Assembly (NCBI RefSeq): GCF_902167145.1
Contig: NC_050099.1
Location: forward strand, 63,444,942-63,508,941
Length of the DNA stretch: 64,000 bases
Direction of reading: 5' to 3'
Source of the DNA: Zea mays
Lineage: Eukaryota; Streptophyta; Magnoliopsida; Poales; Poaceae
The notes beneath the pieces are model-generated. The model searched no databases, had not been told where the DNA came from, and saw nothing but the letters and a program-made list of their open reading frames with translations. Shown here piece by piece: positions 58,001 to 64,000 of the stretch (position 1 is the stretch's first letter; every line of letters starts with the position of its first letter). The translations under genes and the position numbers were made by a program.

Positions 58001-58981
58001 GGGGGTGAGTCTGTTATGCTGTGTCTTTATGTTGATGACATTTTGATCTTTGGATCAAATCTCAATGTGATTGAGGAAGTTAAAAATCTTCTATCGAGCA
58101 ATTTCGAGATGAAAGATTTGGGAGAGGCTGATGTCATTCTAAACATCAAGCTTGTTAGAGAAGCTGATGGTGGGGTAACTTTGTTACAATCCCATTATGT
58201 GGAAAAGGTATTGAGTCGCTTTGGTTTTAGTGACTGTGATCCTGCTCCAACACCTTATGACTCCAGTGTGCTATTAAGAAAGAATCGGAGAATAGCAAGG
58301 GATCAATTGACATACTCCCAGATCATTGGCTCACTCATGTACCTTGCAAGTGCAACAAGGCCAGACATCTCTTATGCTGTGAGTAAGCTAAGTCGGTTTG
58401 TGTCGAAACCAGGAGATGATCACTGGCGTGCTCTTGAGAGAGTGTTGCGGTATTTGAAAGGTACTATGACATACGGTATTCATTATACCGGAAACCCAAA
58501 AGTGTTGGAAGGCTATTGTGATGCCAACTGGATTTCTGATGCTGATGAGCTTTATGCCACAAGCGGATATGTGTTTCTGTTTGGAGGTGGCGCTGTTTCC
58601 TGGAAGTCTTGCAAGCAGACTATCTTAACGAAGTCTACAATGGAAGCAGAACTCGCAGCATTAGACACTGCTGGGGCTGAGGCCGAGTGGCTTCGTGATT
58701 TCCTATTGGACTTACCGGTAGTTGAAAAACCGATACCGGCTATTTCCATGAACTGTGACAACCAAACGGTGATTACAAAGGTTAACAGTTCTAGGAATAA
58801 CATGAAGTCTACAAGGCATGTTAAGAGGAGATTGAAATCTGTCAGAAAGTTGAAAAACTCCGGAGTTATAACGGTGGATTATGTCCACACATCGAATAAT
58901 CTGGCAGATCAATTCACTAAGGGTCTATCACGCAATGTGATAGAAAGTGCATCGAGGGAAATGGGTATGAGACCCATGTGA
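54623..58981 (+). CDS. Copia gag-pol polyprotein
   Basis: The frame is open from 54623 to TGA at 58979-58981 (1452 codons). The first 450 nt lie in T-rich LTR sequence and look like an intron: donor GG|GTATGA at 54631, acceptor TTCTGTCAG ending 55074, 444 nt, phase kept. Spliced, the product is 1304 residues, beginning gag at [17 protein letters not shown]. The zinc knuckle is [14 protein letters not shown] (55803), with Leu where His is expected. Protease: [11 protein letters not shown] (about 55966). Integrase [20 protein letters not shown] and [22 protein letters not shown] (about 58027). RNase [20 protein letters not shown] and [10 protein letters not shown]. All other key residues are present. 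It is the only retroelement here with an undamaged pol frame. Confidence 0.9.
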   Translation: MGGYDQFISLLFFILQIIYVHTCCFIYSHKFIQSVLSYYIMTCLMPDHTSNMINLFVLILQSCCLCCYLFIFSCSIIIHVPFLYAYYIYMIHMFHVLLIHIVMDIFEIMISMIKHILYVIIIMLIYGIKIIRKMPIFLTIQKPNVRHFSVRGFAAVLKPDPFDGKNFFIWKAKMELWLTAMSCFHAAEGKPANLPPEDEAKFKAEDNLFRGAVISALDTKFQKSYIILPTGKELWDALVGKFGVTDAGSELYLMEQLYDYKMVENRSVVEQAHEFQALAKELELFPCPLPDKFVAGGIIAKLPPSWKDFATSLKHKRQEFNVEELIGTLDVEERARTKDSGKGVETSTANVVQKRNFRKFNKKKNQNKPENANKPVHTAQFKKKNNNNKRKGGCFVCGSDQLWARECPDRKFTQDKKSANVVTTETEGGTSGYGNYLPFVLSVCNSPEWWMDSGANIHVCADASMFTSYQVGRSGALLMGNGSRAHVLGVGTVILKFTSGKTVPLKSVQHVPSIKKNLVSASMLCRDGYKVVLESNKCVVSKHGTFVGKGYDCGGLFRLSLHDVCNKLVNSVHFSDESDLWHSRFCHASFGCLMRLANINLILKFNLVKKSKCHVCVESKQPRKPHKAAEARSLAPLELVHSDLCEMNGILTKGGKRYFLTFIDDSTRFCYVYLLKTKDEAFNYFKAYKAEVENQIERKIKRLRSDRGGEYFSNVFDEFCVEHGIIHERTPPFSPQSNGIAERKNRTLTDLVNAMLSTAGLSKAWWGEAILTACHVLNRVPTKNKEITPFEEWEKRRLNLSYLRTWGCLAKVNVPINKKRKLGPKTVDCIFLGYSFHSTGYRFLIIKSDVSDMYVDTIMESRDTTFFENEFPMKNTPSDISHETIIPHEHELSIPIDHAEDSHVHIPEEDDTIVTRKSKRQRVAKSFGNDFIVYLVEDTPTTISEAYSSPDADLWKEAVRSEMESIMSNGTWEVVDRPYGCQPIGCKWIFKKKLRPDGTIERYKARLVAKGYTQKEGEDFFDTYSPVARLTTIRTLIAVAASYGLIIHQMDVKTAFLNGELDEEIYMDQPEGFIADGQENKVCRLIKSLYGLKQAPKQWHEKFDNTLTAAGFVVNESDTCVYYRYGGGESVMLCLYVDDILIFGSNLNVIEEVKNLLSSNFEMKDLGEADVILNIKLVREADGGVTLLQSHYVEKVLSRFGFSDCDPAPTPYDSSVLLRKNRRIARDQLTYSQIIGSLMYLASATRPDISYAVSKLSRFVSKPGDDHWRALERVLRYLKGTMTYGIHYTGNPKVLEGYCDANWISDADELYATSGYVFLFGGGAVSWKSCKQTILTKSTMEAELAALDTAGAEAEWLRDFLLDLPVVEKPIPAISMNCDNQTVITKVNSSRNNMKSTRHVKRRLKSVRKLKNSGVITVDYVHTSNNLADQFTKGLSRNVIESASREMGMRPM
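54631..55074 (+). other. Candidate intron spanning the LTR/internal border
   Basis: GTATGATCAA donor inside the 5' LTR and a T-rich body. The acceptor TTTTTCTGTCAG lies 35 bases after the LTR end. It is 444 nt with no in-frame stop. A frame upstream (ATG at 54581, MTSEVG) is closed by TAA at 54599 in this LTR; the 3' LTR has CAA there (60264), leaving it open. Confidence 0.55.
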
Positions 58982-59521
58982 TATCTACTCTAGTGGTAAC
59001 CTGCTCTATGTGATCGGAGATCCCGTGAAGTAGAGTGGAGAAACAAGCTAGGAGTAGATTGTGAGGAAAGATCCCTTCCTTAACTCATTTCTGATGCACA
59101 TCTTTCCTATCTGTAAGGCAGGATGGTTTTTACCTTAATATATTCCAAGAGTTTTACAAAGGTGAGATGTTGTCCTACAGAACATCTTTTGAGGAATACA
59201 CCTATATGAGTCAGACTGCTAGTCACAGTCTATGGGACTTGGGTAATCCCTAAATACTCATGAAAGGCACTGAAGTGTGACTTATATGCTTCTAAACAGC
59301 GGGAATACCCTTCTGCAGCCTAGTATCAGCAAAGGATTTGAGTGAATCTTATTTCGCACAAAACTGTCAATTCAAGGCATAGTCCATTGTTCAGTTGTGA
59401 ATGAGTGAAACTCTTATTCTAGATGGATGTTCAACTTAACAGTCTCCATCGAAACACTGGTATATCAAAGGATTGTGATTCTGATACTTCATCATTACAA
59501 ACCCTAGAGTTTGGTGGGGAT
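58982..59521. other. Copia 3' untranslated region
   Basis: No ORF with domains. It ends in the purine-rich TTTGGTGGGGA just before the 3' LTR. Confidence 0.6.
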
Positions 59522-60704
59522 TGTTGGATCTTTTATGGGCTTGGCCCATTTATTGAATAAACTCTATGGTGTGTAATGGTGGAGAATGCCAATAGTACCA
59601 CATTGGAAGTCCAAGGGTCTTTTGCCTTGACTTATATGGTGGGATTTATTCCACTTAACTTGAGAAGTCAAGAAATGGACAAGGGCATGCCACACGCGCG
59701 CGCGCGCCGCCGCCGCCGGCCGGGCCGGGCGTGGCGTGGCGTGGCGTGGCGTGGCGAGGCGAGGCGAGGCAGGCAGGTAGGCAGGCAGGCGAGCGGGCGT
59801 GGTGTGGTGTGGAACCGCGTACGTCAGCCGAGTGACCCTGTCTCTTCGTCTGCCGAGTGACCCTGTCTCTTCGTCAGCCAGCCGAGTGACCCTTCTCCTT
59901 CAGCTGCCGACTCATGGCGTGACTCGGCGAGAGCTGGCCGACTCATGGCATAACTCGGCTAGAGCTGGCCGACTCTTGGCGTGACTCGGCGACCTTTCTC
60001 CTTCAGCTTCCCTCTGCGAGAGGTTAAATAGAGGAGCACCCCTGTCACTCGGTACAGGCGAGAAAGCACTTTCAGAACACAGTCCAGCAGCCGAGTGAGG
60101 GTATTTCCATCTCGTGACTCTGCGCGCACAGAGAAGAGGGCAGGTGCCTCCGGAGCCCTTGCCGTTCGAGACCTTGCACGAGGGATCGGCAATTAGGTTT
60201 TTGGGGAGCGTCTACGCGACTGCCCAAAGTCTTCTTCCTGCTGACATGACAAGTGAAGTTGGACAAGGATCTAGATCCTCGGAGCGCATGGGAGGGTATG
60301 ATCAATTCATCTCCTTACTGTTTTTCATTCTGCAAATTATATATATTCATACCTGCTGTTTTATTTATAGCCATAAATTTATCCAATCTGTTTTGTCGTA
60401 TTATATCATGACGTGTCTGATGCCTGATCATACTAGTAATATGATAAATCTATTTGTCTTAATTTTACAGTCATGCTGTTTATGTTGCTATCTGTTTATT
60501 TTCAGTTGTTCCATAATAATACATGTTCCATTTTTATATGCTTATTATATTTATATGATTCATATGTTTCATGTTCTCTTGATCCATATTGTTATGGATA
60601 TATTTGAGATAATGATTTCTATGATTAAACATATTTTATATGTCATCATCATAATGTTAATTTATGGAATTAAAATAATACGGAAAATGCCTATATTTCT
60701 AACA
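59522..60704 (+). repeat. Copia 3' LTR (1183 bp)
   Basis: It matches the 5' LTR but with an expanded minisatellite at about 59826-59995 (GCCGAGTGACCC and GCCGACTCATGGCGTGACTC units) and about 25 extra bases near 60095. It ends TTCTAACA, followed by CTTGC. Confidence 0.92.
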
Positions 60705-60930
60705 CTTGCGGCGAGCGCCCTCCTCCGGCACAATAACCTTCTTGAGCTCCCGGAGCCGCCTCAGCACCATGAGCTGGAAATGCCGCCGCCGCGACACCAT
60801 TCTCTTGCTAATTCTGGATCTTTTCTCTAGTGCCACCATGGACTCTGTCTAGTTTGTTTTAGCAAGTGTTGATCTGTATTGGGCTTGTGTGGTGTGTGGC
60901 CTGTGCAGGGGTGTAGTGACGACAGAGGGA

Positions 60931-60937
60931 TTTATAG
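60931..60937 (-). promoter_or_regulatory. TATA box of HLH gene
   Basis: CTATAAA on the minus strand (plus TTTATAG), about 95 bp before the HLH start codon, a typical plant TATA-to-ATG distance. Confidence 0.55.
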
Positions 60938-60993
60938 GGTGAACCTCTGATAGCCGTCGTGTCATTTCACTTGACCATGTGGGAGAGAAACTA

Positions 60994-61186
60994 GGGTGTT
61001 GTTTGGTTCACGAAATATAACGTAAAGGGTAATGGTAATGATTTACACTCGATTACTGTTGGTAACAAGTTTAAATAGTCCGGTATCAATTTTTAGTATG
61101 ATATCCGATTATGGTTGGACTAAAACAAACATGATTTAACGTTATCACTTACCCATTACGTTACAAATATGTGAACCAAACGCTAC
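60994..61186. mobile_element. PIF-type MITE, copy A
   Basis: It is 193 bp, flanked by CTA (60991-60993 and 61187-61189), with ends GGGTGTTGTTTGGTTCAC...GTGAACCAAACGCTAC. Its reverse complement is about 85 percent identical to copy B. The 3-bp CTA duplication fits the CWA/TWA targets of PIF-derived MITEs. Confidence 0.82.
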
Positions 61187-61189
61187 CTA

Positions 61190-61381
61190 GGATGTTGTTT
61201 GGTTCACATATTGGTAACGTAATGGGTAACCGATAACGTTAAATCATGTTTGTTTAAGTCCAACCGTAATCGATACTACACTATAAATGGATAACGCCTT
61301 ATTTAAATTTGTTACCGCCCGTATTCGAATAAAAATCATTACCATTATCATTTACGTTACGTTTCGTGAAGCAAACGACAC
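61190..61381. mobile_element. PIF-type MITE, copy B, inverted relative to A
   Basis: It is 192 bp, flanked by CTA (61187-61189 and 61382-61384), sharing the middle CTA with copy A. It starts GGATGTTGTTTGGTTCAC and ends AAGCAAACGACAC. A and B together make a nearly 390-bp inverted repeat with almost no spacer. Confidence 0.82.
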
Positions 61382-61555
61382 CTAGGTTCTATGGTGTAAA
61401 CCGAGCTGGAAGGTAGAAGGAGCCAAGGAGGTATGCTTGGAGCTATCAGTTTTTCTTTTCTTTTCTTCTGAACTTGCCCATGTCTTATGACACCGCAACT
61501 ATTAGTATTCATTGGCTAGGAGTAGGGTGGCTCCCTGATTTAGTATAGTTTAGTA

Positions 61556-61760
61556 CTACATCCGTTCACTTTTTTTTCTTCAAAACATTGAAAAATCGTG
61601 TTATTCAAAATATTTATTTGGAAAAGTAAAAATTTCAAGTCACACACAAACAGTAAGCGATAAACAAATCATAACAAAATAAACGATAACTAATTTTTTA
61701 ATAAACGAGTGACCAAAGTTAAAAAAATCAACGATGCCATATATTTATAAGCGGAGGGAG
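61556..61760. mobile_element. Stowaway-like MITE
   Basis: It is 205 bp, flanked by TA. The ends are CTACATCCGTTCAC and, inverted, CTCCCTCCGCTT, close to the Stowaway consensus CTCCCTCCGTTC. The interior is AT-rich. Confidence 0.88.
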
Positions 61761-61817
61761 TATTAATTATCAACTAATAAGTAGCACATCTCTCCTTTAT
61801 CGTCGGAGTAATGTGCG

Positions 61818-62437
61818 TGTTGAAAACTAAAAATAGCCTCACGGACGGTCCGGCCCAGAGGCCGGACGGTCCGTGGTCCGGACAGTCCACGGTGGTGGCG
61901 CGGACGGTCCGCGCTTTCGGGAAACCGCGGTTAGGGTTCCTAGTTTCTCGCGGGGTTTATTACCTAAAACCGCGGGATTAGCTCGGGAAACTGTTTGAAA
62001 CGGATCCAGACCTCCCCCTTTATATAGATGAAGGGCTACGACCGATTGAACCCCCAACAATCGATCAAATCAAGTCTATTTCTCGTTTTTACCTTATGTA
62101 TTAGGAGTAGCTCTAGTTTAGTATCCCAATCCTCAAATTCTCTGCTTCTGTTTGACTCTACGTCGATTAGAGGAGTCTAGGTCGGTCTACCGAGCCTAAA
62201 CAACACCTAGGATCTCTTCTCCTCGATGGGGTCCCTCCCGGGAGCGAAATCCAGGCGTCGCCGGCGACCTTCGCCGCCCCTGCGCACGTGCGGATCGTCC
62301 GGCCTGTAGGCGCGGACTGTCCGGCCGTCAGGCAGGGAGCCCAAGCCCCTGTACCAGGTCGCGGACCGTCCGCGCCTCTGCAGAGGGCACCGCCGCCGAT
62401 TCTCACACAGTGATTGGCGCCCCAAAAGGCACCAACA
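61818..62437 (+). repeat. Gypsy 5' LTR
   Basis: It runs TGTTGAAAAC to ACCAACA (TGTTG/CAACA termini), 620 bp. It contains several GGAC-N-GTCC palindromes (about 61845-61910 and 62280-62380) and a TATA box TATATAG at 62021-62027. The left border is inferred from the terminal pentamer, as the 3' LTR is not in the window. Confidence 0.65.
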
Positions 62438-62443
62438 TACTTT

Positions 62444-62461
62444 TGGCGACTCCGTTGGGGA
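62444..62461 (+). promoter_or_regulatory. Gypsy primer-binding site
   Basis: TGGCGACTCCGTTGGGGA, six bases after the LTR end, resembles the common plant Ty3/gypsy site TGGCGACTCCGCTGGGGA. Confidence 0.7.
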
Positions 62462-62496
62462 GATGTGTTTAGATCTACTAAAAATCAGGCCCTCAA

Positions 62497-64000
62497 ATGA
62501 CCGGTTCTAAAGATCATACTGATATCTCCCCATATAATATCCTAAAGACGGTCGTTGAAAATCTGACGGTCGATGAGCAACAACAATATGAGGACTATAT
62601 ACGTCAAGCGAAGGAGAAATTCTTATCACAATACACGGTGGATCGCCACCAAAAGGTTATCAAACATGGAGAGACCGACGTCGCATCTCTTCTATCTTCG
62701 CTTCAAGTCCCCAACGTAAGTAAACGCGACGATATTCCATCTATTAAATATTATGTGGATCAGCGGAAGGATCAAATGAAACAACAGATTATAGGGTTAG
62801 AAGAGTCAATTAGAAAATTAACGCGTACGTTGGAAAAGTCTGTTGCTTCTAGTTTTCCATCATATGAAACTAGTAATAGGGTATTTATGTCTGATGCATC
62901 AGCAACAAATGGGGATTCGCATCCCCAACCTTTATATGGTATACCGATGAACTCATATGCAGGGCAAATACAACCACTGCCATCCCTGCTTGGCAGATCG
63001 GTGCCCCTGAACACGGTCGGACCGTCTGAGCCTCTGCCCGGATCGTCCGGCCCATACGCGGACCGTACGGCTTGCTCTGCCGGACAGTCCGGGGCTGCCC
63101 TAGGACCACTGCCGTCCCTGATTGGCAGATCGGCGACCCTGGACGCAGTCGGACCGTCCGAGCTTCTACCCGGACCGTTCGCCCCTTACGCAGACCGTCC
63201 GGCTTTCCCTGCCGGATAGTCCGGGGCCACACCAGGACTACCACGTGGTGTCCCGATAATGGCGAACGCAACCGGTCAGTTCGGATTTACCACCGGACAA
63301 ACCGGATATGCATATGCAGAACCTGCTGTTGCACACCATGCACCAAATTATTACACACCACAGCAGCAGTATGTTTCGCCCTCTACATATTTAAACCATA
63401 ACGCACCATACAATCACAGACCAATCAACACTATTGATCGGTCACGGCAAGAAGGTCAGTATGCTAATGCCCGACCAAATGAGCCCCACAGCCCAGGATT
63501 CGGTGGTCTGCCACCGGGTGCAATGGAAAAAATTAGGGAAGAGATGACTGAACTATTTCGAGATAAGTTCGGAGTTAGTGTAGCCAGAGTGGGGCAATCA
63601 TACCAAAGCCATATAATCACTGGTTTGACACTGTCCCATATCCACAAGGGGCAAGGATATCGTAATTTTCTAAGTTTTCTGGTGAAAATGGAAGAAGCAC
63701 ACACGAACACATAGGCCAGTTCCTAGCACACCTAGGCGAATTGGCGATGGAGAAGCATTTTGGGTTCGTTTATTTTCTTTATCCCTTACTGGTACCGCTT
63801 TTGCATGGTACGCCGCCCAGCCTCCTAATTTCGTTAATTCCTGGAATGAGTTAGAAAGTAAATTTCATGAACATTTCTTTGCCGGAGAATATGAATTAGG
63901 ACTAGCTGACTTAGCTTCAGTCCGACAAGGAAGCGAAGAATCGGTTAATGATTATATCCGGAGGTTCCGGGACACTAGAAACTGATGCTTTCGGATCCAT
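62497..64000 (+). pseudogene. Gypsy gag, partial and frameshifted
   Basis: MTGSKDHTDISPYNILKTVV starts at 62497. The N-terminal helical region is followed by a 2 x 44-residue repeat (62977-63240). A TAG at 63217-63219 (likely from CAG) interrupts it, and the same frame continues to a TAG at 63712-63714. A frame change just before that leads into the conserved gag core (LTGTAFAWYAAQPPNFVNSW, then FFAGEYELGLADLASVRQGS) near 63780-63930. Another TGA is at about 63984. It would encode the capsid, but this copy is broken. Confidence 0.8.
62977..63240 (+). repeat. Tandem coding repeat 2 x 132 bp in gypsy gag
   Basis: Units start CTGCCATCCCTGCTTGGCAG (62977) and CTGCCGTCCCTGATTGGCAG (63109), 44 codons each. 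Both contain several CGGAC-N-GTCCG-like motifs that also occur in the element's LTR. Confidence 0.88.

Larger units (their letters stand above)
54035..60704 (+). mobile_element. Ty1/copia retrotransposon with open gag-pol
   Basis: LTRs are 54035-55039 and 59522-60704 (TGTTGGATC to TTCTAACA), with perfect TSD CTTGC (54030-54034, 60705-60709). One uninterrupted frame encodes gag, protease, integrase, RT and RNase H. Apart from indels in a repetitive section, the LTRs differ by only a handful of substitutions, so the insertion is young. No standard Met-tRNA primer site is recognisable after the 5' LTR. The PPT-like TTGGTGGGGA precedes 59522. Family name not assigned. Confidence 0.93.
53928..60839 (-). 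pseudogene. Small atypical HLH gene (IBH1-like), split by a retrotransposon
   Basis: The 5' part is 60839-60705 on the minus strand (ATG at 60839, MVALEKRSRISKR). The 3' part is 54034-53928, ending TAG at 53930-53928. Excluding one copy of the CTTGC duplication, the two parts join in one frame of 78 codons plus stop. Helix 1 is basic/leucine-rich (MVLRRLRELKKVIVP), and the loop is at the insertion point. Helix 2 reads VVLRQAAEYICALELKVAVL. There is no DNA-contacting basic region of the classical bHLH type. This resembles plant non-DNA-binding HLH proteins of the IBH1 group, which restrain cell elongation by sequestering bHLH partners. In this allele translation would stop two codons into the LTR, losing helix 2. 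Confidence 0.8.
61818..64000 (+). mobile_element. Ty3/gypsy element, 5' part (runs off window)
   Basis: 5' LTR (61818-62437), PBS, and gag to the window end. Pol and the 3' LTR lie outside. The gag type and the TGGCGACTCCG primer site are those of plant Ty3/gypsy (Tat/Athila-side) elements; I do not assign a family. Confidence 0.8.

Overview
This window is nuclear plant DNA, almost certainly maize (Zea mays) or a very close relative. It shows the typical maize layout of nested LTR retrotransposons around isolated genes: Sirevirus (Ty1/copia) elements, a Tat-lineage Ty3/gypsy element with an antisense gene, a Del/Tekay-type chromovirus with 4.3-kb LTRs, plus CACTA, PIF/Harbinger, Tourist, Stowaway and LINE insertions. 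No prokaryotic genes, rRNA, tRNA or CRISPR arrays were seen. Family names come from recognition, not a database search. || Layout, 1-35 kb: a retrotransposon nest. The outer layer is the 3' end of a Sirevirus (internal 1-1522; LTR pieces 1523-2269, 10446-10751 and 33809-34323). The LTR is broken first by a rearranged Tat-lineage element (2270-10445). That element has gag and a multi-exon antisense gene but no pol, and is followed by a second partial copy. The LTR is broken again by a complete Del/Tekay-type chromovirus (10752-33808, TSD CTCTT). The chromovirus carries a palindromic MITE inside gag (17363-17489) and, at the gag/protease boundary, a complete Opie/Ji-type Sirevirus (17862-25825, TSD AGGTG) that has lost its protease. 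|| 35-43 kb: the only clearly intact host gene, an 18-exon RAD5/SMARCA3-like (HLTF-type) helicase-RING gene on the + strand (CDS 36971-43010, 1193 residues). All splice sites are canonical, and its proximal promoter or leader has three E2F-type sites and a 98-codon upstream ORF. || 43-53 kb: mostly DNA transposons: a Tourist MITE (43536-43714), a 5'-truncated LINE (~45130-46162), a CACTA element with a coherent four-exon minus-strand gene (46521-49087, TSD AAC), and an internally deleted PIF/Harbinger element with convergent transposase and Myb-like genes (49419-52752, TSD TAA). || 53-64 kb: a small HLH (IBH1-like) gene on the minus strand is split in its coding sequence by a 6.7-kb Ty1/copia element (54035-60704, TSD CTTGC) whose own gag-pol frame is open. 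Just upstream of the HLH promoter lies an inverted pair of MITEs (60994-61381), then a Stowaway MITE (61556-61760), then the 5' LTR and gag of a further Ty3/gypsy element that runs off the window end. || How the parts work together: the RAD5-like gene acts alone in DNA-damage tolerance, and the HLH gene appears inactivated. The rest is transposon machinery, mostly decayed by premature stops of the C-to-T type. Only the copia polyprotein, the CACTA internal gene and the RAD5-like gene remain open throughout.
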